From assembly GCA_900545035.1 (NCBI GenBank), contig UQXM01000047.1, positions 1 to 12,101 on the forward strand: a DNA stretch of 12,101 nucleotides. The letters are read 5' to 3'. Under the pieces are notes generated by a model. The model did not search any database and was not told the origin of the DNA. It saw nothing but the letters and a program-made list of their open reading frames with translations. Of this stretch, positions 1 to 6,666 are shown in pieces; the first letter of the stretch is position 1; each line of letters opens with the position of its first letter. The translations under genes were made by a program, and so were the position numbers. The DNA comes from an uncultured Fusobacterium sp. Lineage in GTDB: Bacteria > Fusobacteriota > Fusobacteriia > Fusobacteriales > Fusobacteriaceae.

Positions 1-341
1 CTCATCTTACCGAAAAAAATATTTTGGATAAAAGAGTTATTGCTCTCACATACAAAAATTTATGCAGAGAAAATCTTAAAATATTTTATTCAAAAGCAGG
101 AATAAAAAATTATATTTCTGATAAAAATATCGAAAATTTAAAAACAGAGCTGAAATATTTTGCAGAAAACTGTTGTCCTGTAAATATTCATATAGACAAA
201 GCTTTTATTTCATCTGATGATATGATTGTAAAAACAGAAATTCAAAAAAAATATTATGAAAAAAATGAAGTTTCGTTCACTGTGATTGAAGGAAAACACT
301 GTATTTTTAATAAAATTAAAAACTGGAAATATTTTTTATGA
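1..341 (+). CDS. bioG: Pimeloyl-ACP methyl ester esterase BioG, C-terminal part (5' truncated by window)
   Basis: BioG (DUF452 alpha/beta hydrolase) removes the methyl group from pimeloyl-ACP methyl ester, freeing pimeloyl-ACP for the biotin ring-building enzymes. The reading frame is open from position 3 with no stop upstream, so the gene starts outside the window; the TTG at 24 is internal. What is visible is the C-terminal third. It includes a segment ending in SSDD and the stretch VIEGKHCIFNKIKNW, which matches the BioG C-terminus as I recall it from Haemophilus (EGEHYVFSRFTHW). The His in EGKH should be the catalytic histidine; the nucleophile serine lies outside the window. bioC follows after 16 nt, the usual partner, which strongly supports the call. 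The family could not be tested over its full length. Confidence 0.8.
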   Translation, partial: HLTEKNILDKRVIALTYKNLCRENLKIFYSKAGIKNYISDKNIENLKTELKYFAENCCPVNIHIDKAFISSDDMIVKTEIQKKYYEKNEVSFTVIEGKHCIFNKIKNWKYFL

Positions 342-357
342 AAGGCGGGGGATAATA

Positions 358-1020
358 GTGGATTTTGATAAAAATTTTGAAACATATAATAAAAATGCAG
401 TTGTGCAGAAACAAACGGCTGAAACTCTTGCCAAATTTCTCCCTGAAAATATTAAAGAATATAAAAATATTCTGGAACTGGGATGCGGAACAGGTTTTTT
501 TACAAGAGAACTTCTGAAAAAAACAAATTCTCAAAATGTTGTTCTCAATGATTTTTTTGATACAAGAAAATATATTAAAGATATTGATTACAAAAAATTT
601 CTGCAGGGAGATATGAAAAATTTTTTAAATGAAAAATACGATTGTGTAGTTTCAAGCTCATGTTTTCAGTGGTCTGATAATTTGGAAGAGCTTCTAAAAC
701 TTATCTCACTATGTTCAAAAAATCTTATTTTTTCAATTTATATTTCAGGAAATATGGCAGAAATAAAAAATCATTTCGGCGTAAGTCTGAAATATTACAC
801 TCAAAATGAAATAACAGAAATCCTAAAAAAATATTTTAAAAATGTACAGGCTTTTGAGGAAATAACAACTCTTTCGTTTGAAACTCCTCTTGAAGCTTTA
901 AAACATATTCAAAAAACAGGAACATCGCTCAACGCTCAAATTCCAGTTTCAAAAATAAAATCATACAAAGAAACAACTCTTACATATAAAACAGGATTTT
1001 TCAGAGCTTCAAATCAGTAA
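358..1020 (+). CDS. bioC: Malonyl-ACP O-methyltransferase BioC
   Basis: SAM-dependent methyltransferase that methylates malonyl-ACP, so that fatty acid synthase can extend it to pimeloyl-ACP methyl ester for biotin synthesis. The 220-aa product starts MDFDKNFETYNKNAVVQ, typical of BioC N-termini. It has SAM motif I ILELGCGTGFFT at about residues 38-49, a GDM motif after strand 4, the BioC-type SSSCFQW segment, and an ETPLEALKHIQKTGTSL stretch like the BioC substrate region. I chose the GTG at 358 because AAAGGCGGGGGA (341-352) gives a strong Shine-Dalgarno at the right distance. An in-frame ATG at 286 lies inside bioG and has no such site. Translation is probably coupled to bioG. The methyl ester made here is cleaved by the upstream BioG. 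Confidence 0.88.
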   Translation: MDFDKNFETYNKNAVVQKQTAETLAKFLPENIKEYKNILELGCGTGFFTRELLKKTNSQNVVLNDFFDTRKYIKDIDYKKFLQGDMKNFLNEKYDCVVSSSCFQWSDNLEELLKLISLCSKNLIFSIYISGNMAEIKNHFGVSLKYYTQNEITEILKKYFKNVQAFEEITTLSFETPLEALKHIQKTGTSLNAQIPVSKIKSYKETTLTYKTGFFRASNQ

Positions 1021-1024
1021 AAAT

Positions 1025-1058
1025 TTTTTAAACTTTTTGTGTTTTTATATAGTCTTAA
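1025..1058 (+). promoter_or_regulatory. SigmaE-like promoter for candidate small RNA 1
   Basis: The -35-like block is TTTTTAAACTTTT (1025-1037), containing AAACTT. After 14 unconserved bases comes GTCTTAA (1052-1058). This resembles the enterobacterial sigmaE consensus GGAACTT-N15/16-GTCTAA. The same two blocks recur with identical spacing at 11979-12012. There is no TTGACA-like hexamer 17 bp upstream of TATAAA (1062-1067), so sigma70 explains the site less well. Expected start of transcription is about 1063-1066. Confidence 0.55.
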
Positions 1059-1063
1059 TAGTA

Positions 1064-1140
1064 TAAAAAGTAATAAAACTCCCCCCAATGAATTAATAAA
1101 AACAGAGTGGTCAGAAAAAACTGCTCTGTTTTTATTTTTA
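1064..1140 (+). ncRNA. Candidate sigmaE-dependent small RNA 1 with C-rich seed
   Basis: This roughly 75-nt segment contains no convincing ORF. It lies between a sigmaE-like promoter and an intrinsic terminator, the layout of a free-standing bacterial sRNA. Its 5' part is A-rich and looks unpaired. It carries ACTCCCCCCAATG (1078-1090), an anti-Shine-Dalgarno-type C-run rare in such AT-rich DNA. The 3' part is the hairpin 1098-1133 with a T-rich tail. A sigmaE-controlled sRNA (FoxI) has been reported in Fusobacterium nucleatum; whether this is a relative cannot be told from the sequence alone. The segment could instead be only the 3' UTR of bioC. Confidence 0.5.
1098..1140 (+). terminator. Intrinsic terminator (bioGC and/or small RNA 1)
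   Basis: AAAAACAGAG (1098-1107) pairs perfectly with CTCTGTTTTT (1124-1133). Inside, CAG (1112-1114) can pair with CTG (1121-1123) around an A-rich loop, and a T-rich run TTTTTATTTTTA follows. It would end both readthrough from bioC and the short transcript starting near 1064. Confidence 0.8.
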
Positions 1141-1144
1141 TTAT

Positions 1145-1173
1145 TTGACAAAATAATAATTTTTTTATATAAT
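1145..1173 (+). promoter_or_regulatory. Sigma70 promoter of the ROK regulator operon, full consensus
   Basis: TTGACA (1145-1150), a 17-bp spacer, then TATAAT (1168-1173): a perfect match to consensus at the ideal distance. The expected start is near 1180, about 55 nt before the ATG at 1235. It lies just after the terminator that ends at 1140, so it opens a new transcription unit. A promoter this strong ahead of a regulator gene suggests that repression sets its output. Confidence 0.82.
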
Positions 1174-1178
1174 TCAGT

Positions 1179-1222
1179 TAATTATTAAAGACCTTTTAAA
1201 AAGATATAAAATAATTATTAAA
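1179..1222 (+). promoter_or_regulatory. Direct repeat, possible autoregulatory operator of the ROK regulator
   Basis: TAATTATTAAA occurs at 1179-1189 and again at 1212-1222, 33 bp apart start to start (about three helical turns). Between them is the short palindrome CTTTTAAAAAG (1193-1203). The first copy covers the expected transcription start and the second abuts the Shine-Dalgarno. NagC-type ROK repressors bind paired AT-rich sites, so autorepression is plausible. The local base composition makes chance repeats common, hence the low confidence. Confidence 0.3.
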
Positions 1223-1234
1223 AAGGATAATATC

Positions 1235-2254
1235 ATGGAAAAAATAAATGGAAATTCTCTTTTAATGAAAGAGGTAAACACAAATATTTTAAGAAGTGTT
1301 TTACGAAAAGAAAAATATTTTACAAAACAAAAACTTGCAAAAATAACAGGTTTGAGTGTTGTAACAGTTGGGACTATTTTAAATCAACTTTTAAAAACAG
1401 GAGAAGTATTTGAAGATAAACTTATATCTTCAAAAGGAGGACGACCTGCTCACAGATTCTGCTACAATAAAAATTTTTTAAACATTCTTACTTTATGTAC
1501 ATATGAAAAAAATAAAAAAGATATTTTATCTATTATTGTCAGCAATATTTTAGGAGAAGAAATATTCAAAAGAGAAGAAGAATTAAAAAATCCTGACTGG
1601 GATTTTTTTATAAATATTATTGATGATACAATAAAAAAATATCCTCTTATAAAAGCTTTGGGAATAAGTATGCCAGGACAGGAAAGCAAAGGAAAAATAA
1701 TTATTCATGATTATGATAATCTTAATAATCTTAACTTTATTGAATTTTTTGAAAATAGATATAACTTTCCTGTAATATTTGAAAATGATGTAAATTCTGC
1801 TGTAATAGGATATTGTAAAAGAGAAAATTATATCCAAAATTCTGCTGTAATTTATATTTATTTTCCTGAAAAATATCCTCCTGGTGCAGGAATTTTTATT
1901 AACGGAAAAATATATAAAGGCTATATGGGAACAGCAGGAGAGATAAAATATATTCCTTTGGAAATTGATTGGGAAAATATAAATTACAGTTCAGAAGAAA
2001 AAACAATAGAAAATATATCAAGGCTTATTTCTTCTGTATCAGCTATACTTAACCCTGAAAAAATAGTTATCTGTGGAAATTTTATCTCTGAAAGCATTTT
2101 AAAAGAAGCTGAAAAAATAAGCAGAAAATTTTTAAAAAAAATTTTTGTTCCAGAAATTCTTATTTCAAAAAACTTTATTTCTGATTTTGAAGTGGGAATA
2201 ACAGAACTTACTCTTGATCTGTTGATACCAAAATTATCATTACAAAACAAATAA
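1235..2254 (+). CDS. ROK-family transcriptional regulator (NagC/XylR type)
   Basis: A 339-aa DNA-binding protein with a winged helix-turn-helix at about residues 17-57 (ILRSVLRKEKYFTKQKLAKI, then GLSVVTVGTILNQLL). This leads into the GGRPA motif (68-72) typical of ROK repressors. The rest is a ROK sugar-kinase-like domain: ALGISMPG (141-148), FENDVNSAVIG (182-192), and GAGIFINGKIYKGYMGTAGEI (217-237). The ROK zinc-binding H/C cluster that normally follows AGEIGH is absent, and no clear DxGxT phosphate motif is visible, so it is probably a non-catalytic sensor with an unusual effector site. AAAAGGA (1221-1227) precedes the ATG. It is first in the operon and probably controls it; the ligand is unknown. 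Confidence 0.85.
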   Translation: MEKINGNSLLMKEVNTNILRSVLRKEKYFTKQKLAKITGLSVVTVGTILNQLLKTGEVFEDKLISSKGGRPAHRFCYNKNFLNILTLCTYEKNKKDILSIIVSNILGEEIFKREEELKNPDWDFFINIIDDTIKKYPLIKALGISMPGQESKGKIIIHDYDNLNNLNFIEFFENRYNFPVIFENDVNSAVIGYCKRENYIQNSAVIYIYFPEKYPPGAGIFINGKIYKGYMGTAGEIKYIPLEIDWENINYSSEEKTIENISRLISSVSAILNPEKIVICGNFISESILKEAEKISRKFLKKIFVPEILISKNFISDFEVGITELTLDLLIPKLSLQNK

Positions 2255-2271
2255 AATCGGAGGAATTTAAA

Positions 2272-3141
2272 ATGGAAAAAATAAAAGCAGATTTACATAT
2301 GCACTCAAATATCAGCAACGACGGAGACTTTACTCCGGCAGAACTTATAAAAATGTGTGGAAAAGCAGGAATTAAAATAGCAGCACTTGCTGACCATAAT
2401 TCTGTAAGAGGTGTAGCAGAAGCTGTAAATGAGGGAGAAAAACTTGGAATAAAAGTTATTCCCGCCATAGAACTTGACTGTACACACAAAGAATACAATC
2501 TTCATGTTCTGGGATATAATATAGATTATACTGATAAAATTTTTGCAGAAATAGAAAAAAATATTTATGAGCAGGAACTGAAAGCAGGGGATAAAAGAAT
2601 GGCTCTTGTGAAAGAAGCAGGGATATTTTTTGACGAAGAAAAAGTAAAAGCTCTTTCTCCCGACGGAACAATTACAGGAGAAATGATCGGAGAAATTGCT
2701 ATTAAAGACGAAAAAAACAAAAACAATCCTCTTGTTATACCGTATATGAACGGGGGAACAAGAAGCGACAATCCTTATGTTAATTTTTATTGGGATTGGT
2801 GTTCCAAAGGAAAACCTGCCTATGTCCCTATAAAATATATCACTCTTAAAGAAGCTGTAAATATTATCCATAAAGCAGGAGGAAAAGCTGTCCTTGCACA
2901 TCCGAACAATAATATCGGAATGAATGAAATTGTTTTCAGTGAAATAATTGCAGAGGGAGTTGAGGGAGTGGAAGCTTTCAGCAGCTATCATTCAAAAGAA
3001 GATGCAGAATTTTTCTTAAAAATGGCAGAAAAATATAATACTGCGGTTACTTGCGGAAGCGATTTTCACGGAAAAACAAAGCCTGCAATAAAACTGGGAG
3101 AAATGGGAATTTTGTTTGATTTTTTTCAAAATTTGGTATAA
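2272..3141 (+). CDS. PHP-domain metal-dependent phosphoesterase
   Basis: A 289-aa polymerase-and-histidinol-phosphatase domain enzyme. Family metal ligands are visible in order: DLHMHS (H9, H11), ADHNS (D41, H42), PAIELD (E67), LHVLGY (H78), LAHPNN (H210), SYHS (H240), and GSDFHG (D264, H266). This is the full set for a multinuclear metal centre. The layout fits the stand-alone RNase AM / nucleoside 3',5'-bisphosphate phosphatase group (YciV/TrpH-like), which acts on nucleotides and short RNA ends in the cytoplasm; the exact substrate cannot be read here. The insertion between H78 and H210 is normal for the group. GGAGGA (2259-2264) lies 7 nt before the ATG, and the gap to the ROK gene is 17 nt, so the two are probably co-transcribed. 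Confidence 0.85.
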   Translation: MEKIKADLHMHSNISNDGDFTPAELIKMCGKAGIKIAALADHNSVRGVAEAVNEGEKLGIKVIPAIELDCTHKEYNLHVLGYNIDYTDKIFAEIEKNIYEQELKAGDKRMALVKEAGIFFDEEKVKALSPDGTITGEMIGEIAIKDEKNKNNPLVIPYMNGGTRSDNPYVNFYWDWCSKGKPAYVPIKYITLKEAVNIIHKAGGKAVLAHPNNNIGMNEIVFSEIIAEGVEGVEAFSSYHSKEDAEFFLKMAEKYNTAVTCGSDFHGKTKPAIKLGEMGILFDFFQNLV

Positions 3142-3175
3142 AATACATTGGCAAATTTAAAAATATTTTATTTTT

Positions 3176-3193
3176 GGGGGAGGGATTAAAATT
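3176..3193 (+). promoter_or_regulatory. Strong Shine-Dalgarno followed by a non-canonical ATT start
   Basis: GGGGGAGGG (3176-3184) is followed 6 nt later by ATT AAA CAA AAA TCA, in frame with the transporter. The frame is open back to the TAA at 3158 and has no ATG, GTG or TTG before 3209. Either AUU initiates, or an ATG has mutated or been misread at its third base. A second in-frame ATT at 3185 is too close to the site. Confidence 0.5.
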
Positions 3194-4513
3194 AAACAAA
3201 AATCATTTTTGGCACTGGCATTTCCTATTTTTCTTGAACTTCTTCTTGTAAATGTAGTAGGAAATGTTGATACCTATATGCTTGGAAAATACAGCGACGA
3301 TGCTGTCGGAGCAGTAGGAGGAATAAGCCAGGTACTTCTTATTCAAAACTCTGTTTTCGGATTTATCTGTCTTGGTACGAGCATACTTACAGCACAGTTT
3401 ATCGGAGCGAAAAAAAATCTGAAAATCAAAGAAGTTATTGCAACATCTCTTTTAATGAATCTGATTTTCGGACTTATCATAGGTGCCGGATATGTGATAT
3501 TTTCCGAAGCAATTATGAAAGGAATAAATCTTCCGCCGAAACTTATGGATATAGGAAGAACATATTTCAAACTGGTTGGAGGATTATGTGTGTTTCAGGC
3601 TTTGACTCTTACCTGCGGAGCTGTAATGAAAAGTTTCGGAAACACAAAACAAAATCTTTTTATTAATATTGGAGTAAATATTCTGAATGTTATAGGAAAC
3701 GGAATGTTTATTTTTGGGTGGTTCGGTGCACCTGTTCTGGGAGCAACAGGAGTTGGAATTTCCACAGTATTTTCAAGATTTATCGGTTGTATAGTTGCCA
3801 TACTGGTTATGAAACATTACTGCAGTTTCAAATTTGATATGAGACTTTACAAACCTATAAGATTTAAAATTATAAAAAATATTCTTGGAATAGGAATTCC
3901 AACAGCGGGAGAAAATGTTGCATGGAATGTAGGACAGCTTCTTGTAATGTCTATGGTTAATAAAATGGGAATTGCAAGTATTACTGCAAGAACTTATCTT
4001 ATGCTTATTTCCACTCTGATTATGACATTTTCCATTGCAGCGGGACATGGGTCTGCAATTCTTGTGGGACGGCATGTGGGGGCTCACGAATATGACGAAG
4101 CATACAATACTGCTATGAGAAGTTTAAAAATTTCTCTTATCCTTGTGGGAGCAGTTTCGTTGATTATCACAATTTTCAGAGTTCCTGTAATGAAATTTTT
4201 CACAATAAATCCTGATGTTCTTGCTGTTTCAATGAAAATTTTCAGATGTATTTTTATTCTTGAAGTGGGTAGAACATTTAATATTGTAATCATAAACAGC
4301 CTTCATGCAGCAGGGGATATAAAATTCCCTATGGTAGCGGGAGTGGGCTCTGTTTTCGGAGTGGCAGTTTTCCTTTCATGGATTTTGGGAATAAAACTGG
4401 GCTACGGACTTCTGGGAGTATGGATTGCCAATGCTGCTGATGAATGGACAAGGGGAATTATTATGATGTTCAGATGGAAAAGTAAAAAATGGCAGAACAA
4501 AGGATTTGTATAA
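3191..4513 (+). CDS. MATE-family multidrug/metabolite efflux transporter
   Basis: A polytopic inner-membrane protein of about 440 aa that exports cationic or other compounds using Na+ or H+ gradients. The MATE signature is clear: an N-terminal membrane helix (FLALAFPIFLELLLVNVV), then NVDTYMLGKYSDDAVGAVG, GTSILTAQFIGAKK and, in the second half, IPTAGENVAWNVGQLL and AAGHGSAILVGRHVGA. Hydrophobic segments fit about 12 helices, and the length is normal. The start is odd. No ATG, GTG or TTG lies near the strong site GGGGGAGGG (3176-3184). The first conventional codon, TTG at 3209, is 24 nt away and would cut into the first helix. An in-frame ATT at 3191 sits 6 nt after the site and would give MKQKSFLALAFPIF, so I place the start there. 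The gene follows the PHP gene in the same operon. Confidence 0.85.
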   Translation: MKQKSFLALAFPIFLELLLVNVVGNVDTYMLGKYSDDAVGAVGGISQVLLIQNSVFGFICLGTSILTAQFIGAKKNLKIKEVIATSLLMNLIFGLIIGAGYVIFSEAIMKGINLPPKLMDIGRTYFKLVGGLCVFQALTLTCGAVMKSFGNTKQNLFINIGVNILNVIGNGMFIFGWFGAPVLGATGVGISTVFSRFIGCIVAILVMKHYCSFKFDMRLYKPIRFKIIKNILGIGIPTAGENVAWNVGQLLVMSMVNKMGIASITARTYLMLISTLIMTFSIAAGHGSAILVGRHVGAHEYDEAYNTAMRSLKISLILVGAVSLIITIFRVPVMKFFTINPDVLAVSMKIFRCIFILEVGRTFNIVIINSLHAAGDIKFPMVAGVGSVFGVAVFLSWILGIKLGYGLLGVWIANAADEWTRGIIMMFRWKSKKWQNKGFV

Positions 4514-4536
4514 ATATTATCTAAGGAGGAATTTAT

Positions 4537-5004
4537 ATGAAAAAATATTTTAAGCATTTAAAAAAATTTTTGGTTTTGATATCTGTTTTTCTTTTTTCTG
4601 CAGCAGCTTTTGCTGATAATTACAGAGATGAAATTATAAAAAAAGTAAATACTGAAAGAAAAATCCAAAAGCTTGCACCTCTGGAAAAAGATAATACTTT
4701 AAACTCACTGGCACAGAAAAAAGCAGAGATAATGGCAGAAGAGGAAAATTTAAGCCATACAGCAGGAGGACAGAAATCTTTCTCAGAAATTTTCAAAGAA
4801 AACGGCATTGAATATCTGGCTGTTGGGGAAAATATTGCAAGAAACTGGAAAACCACAGATGAAGTTATGAGTGCATGGATGAATTCTTCAGGACACAGAA
4901 AAAATATTTTAAATCCTAAATTTACCCATATAGGTGTAGGAAAGGCTGTAAGTAAAACAGGAGATATCTATTGGGTACAACTTTTCATAAAATATAAAAA
5001 TTAA
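4537..5004 (+). CDS. Secreted CAP-domain (SCP/PR1-like) protein
   Basis: A 155-aa exported protein. Residues 1-26 form a signal peptide: a basic start MKKYFKHLKK, a hydrophobic core, and a likely cleavage after AFA before DNYRDE. The mature part is one bacterial CAP domain. It has the H74 (LSHTAGG), E98 (GENIA), E109 and H120 (GHRKNILNPKFTHIGVG) tetrad that forms the family's conserved cleft. The biochemical role of bacterial CAP proteins is mostly unknown; envelope or extracellular action is inferred from the signal peptide. AAGGAGGA (4523-4530) lies 6 nt before the ATG. It is 23 nt after the transporter gene and probably the last gene of the operon, since a terminator follows. Confidence 0.87.
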   Translation: MKKYFKHLKKFLVLISVFLFSAAAFADNYRDEIIKKVNTERKIQKLAPLEKDNTLNSLAQKKAEIMAEEENLSHTAGGQKSFSEIFKENGIEYLAVGENIARNWKTTDEVMSAWMNSSGHRKNILNPKFTHIGVGKAVSKTGDIYWVQLFIKYKN

Positions 5005-5018
5005 TATTTATTTATAAA

Positions 5019-5051
5019 AAAACAGGCTGCTTTTTACAAACAGCCTGTTTT
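5019..5051. terminator. Bidirectional intrinsic terminator between convergent operons
   Basis: AAAACAGGCTG (5019-5029) and CAGCCTGTTTT (5041-5051) form a perfect 11-bp stem around an 11-nt loop. A/T-rich tracts flank both sides, so the hairpin can stop the + strand CAP-gene transcript and the - strand rpsA transcript. It lies in the 63-bp gap between the two stop codons. Confidence 0.9.
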
Positions 5052-5067
5052 AATGTTTTTAATTCAA

Positions 5068-6666
5068 TTATTCTTCTGTTGCAGAAACTCCGTATTTTTC
5101 GATTAACTCTTTAGTTTCTCTTTTTTCTTCGTCAATTTCAAGTCCTTTAACAGAAATTTTTATTCTTTGTTTGTCTTTGTCTATTTCAACGATTTTTCCT
5201 CTTACAACATCTCCGACAGCAAACTTATCTTTTAAATTTTTGATAAAGTCTTTAGAAGCAAGCTGTGTAGGAATAAATCCGTCAATACCGTCTTCAAGTT
5301 TTACAAACATTCCGAAGTCAAGTATGCTCTTAACAGTTTTTTCAACTACATCTCCCACTTTGTATTCTTCCATAGCTTTTTCCCATGGGCTTTTTTCAAG
5401 AGCTTTTATACTTCCTTTTATTTTCTTTTCGTTAAGATCAAGTTCGATAACTTCAAATTCAACTTCTTGTCCTTTTTCAAATTTTCTGCTTCCTACCCAT
5501 GCAAAATCAGATTGGTGAATAAATACATCTATTCCCTCTTCAATTTCAACAAATACTCCGTAAGGTTTTATTTCAGCAACTTTACCTGTAAGTTTTGTTC
5601 CCACTTTGTAAGCTTCTTCTGCTTTTTCCCAAGGGTCAACAGAAAGCTGTTTCATTCCAAGTTTTAATTTTCTGCTTTCAGGTTTGAATTCAAGAACTTT
5701 AACTTTTACAACATCTCCTGCTTTTGCAAATTCATTTACATTTATTTTCTTTCTGTTCCATGTGAAATCAGAAATATGGATAAGTCCTTCCACTCCGTCC
5801 ATCACTTCAACCAAAACTCCGTATTGAAGAATTTTAGTTACTTTTCCTTCAACAACAGAATCAACTGCCAAAGTTTCTGCTGCTATATCCCAAGGATTTC
5901 TTACAAGAGCTTTTAATGAAAGTTTTACATTTTTCTTTTCAGGTTCAAGTCCTATAACTTTTACTTGAAGTTTATCTCCGATATTGAATCCTTCAATTTT
6001 TTCAGCTTTTTTCCAAGAAATTTCAGAAATATGAATGAATCCTCTTAAACTTCCTATTTCTACAACTATTCCGAATGGAAGAAGTTCAATTATTGTTCCT
6101 TCTAAAACATCTCCTTCGTGAAGTCCTGAAAATTCTTCGTCAGCTTTCATCATAACAATATCTTTTCTTGAAACAGTAACTTTTTTACCTTTTTTATCTT
6201 CTTTGATGTCTTTTACAAGAACTTTAATCTCCTGTCCTGTAATATCTTCATCTTTTTTAGTTTCAGAAAGTGATTTTGGAAGAAATACCTGATGAGCAAA
6301 TATCTCAACAATATATCCTCCTTTTACTTCTTTAACAACTTTTCCTGTTACCTCTTCTTTCTTTTCGAAAGCTTCTTTTATTTTTTCCCATCCTTGTTCC
6401 ATTTCAACTTTTCTTCTTGAACCGATAAGGAATTCACCTTCAGGTGTTTCTCCTACAAGCATAACTTCTATTTCATCACCAATGTTATAGTCAGTTACCT
6501 CTTCTGCTCTTACTCTTACAGAAGTAATTTGTCCGGGAACATCAAGGTATGCAAAGTTTCTTTCTTTGCTTGCTATTGTTCCTGTTACTTTCGCACCTGT
6601 GCTTCCCTCTTCTGGAAGGTATTCGTTAAGCAGTGCTTCAAATTCATTATAATCCATGTTTGTCAT
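5068..6666 (-). CDS. rpsA: 30S ribosomal protein S1, six S1 domains
   Basis: RNA-binding protein that brings mRNA to the 30S subunit. The 532-aa product holds six OB-fold S1 repeats at about residues 24-86, 104-169, 185-253, 270-340, 356-423 and 437-507. The later ones carry the classic GxVxxIxxYGVxVEixxGIdGfIH pattern and are joined by repeated NPWD/DPWEKA/SPWEKA linkers. Repeats 1 and 2 are divergent, as in the ribosome-binding half of Gram-negative S1. I chose the ATG at 6666-6664 because AAGGGGG (- strand, 6680-6674) sits 7 nt upstream; the TTG one codon earlier is too close. The start overlaps the end of ispH by 20 nt in another frame, so translation is likely coupled. This differs from the fused IspH-S1 protein annotated in some Clostridia and, as I recall, F. 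nucleatum. Confidence 0.92.
   Translation of the reverse strand: MTNMDYNEFEALLNEYLPEEGSTGAKVTGTIASKERNFAYLDVPGQITSVRVRAEEVTDYNIGDEIEVMLVGETPEGEFLIGSRRKVEMEQGWEKIKEAFEKKEEVTGKVVKEVKGGYIVEIFAHQVFLPKSLSETKKDEDITGQEIKVLVKDIKEDKKGKKVTVSRKDIVMMKADEEFSGLHEGDVLEGTIIELLPFGIVVEIGSLRGFIHISEISWKKAEKIEGFNIGDKLQVKVIGLEPEKKNVKLSLKALVRNPWDIAAETLAVDSVVEGKVTKILQYGVLVEVMDGVEGLIHISDFTWNRKKINVNEFAKAGDVVKVKVLEFKPESRKLKLGMKQLSVDPWEKAEEAYKVGTKLTGKVAEIKPYGVFVEIEEGIDVFIHQSDFAWVGSRKFEKGQEVEFEVIELDLNEKKIKGSIKALEKSPWEKAMEEYKVGDVVEKTVKSILDFGMFVKLEDGIDGFIPTQLASKDFIKNLKDKFAVGDVVRGKIVEIDKDKQRIKISVKGLEIDEEKRETKELIEKYGVSATEE

Noticed and set aside
286..357. Upstream ATG start for bioC
   Set aside because: It lies inside bioG without a Shine-Dalgarno and adds residues not typical of BioC. 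The GTG at 358 has a strong site 5-6 nt upstream and gives the family N-terminus.
1184..1215. Minus-strand GTCTTTAAT as a third sigmaE-like -10
   Set aside because: On that strand no AAACTT-like block occurs at the required distance.
2305..2991. 228-codon open frame opposite the PHP gene
   Set aside because: It is antisense to a gene with a complete metal-site motif set, its product is low-complexity (Phe, Ser, Cys, Ile rich), and no ribosome binding site is evident. It is a shadow of codon bias.
5171..5667. Plus-strand open frames inside rpsA
   Set aside because: They are antisense to the S1 repeats, rich in Ser and Phe, with no recognisable domain.
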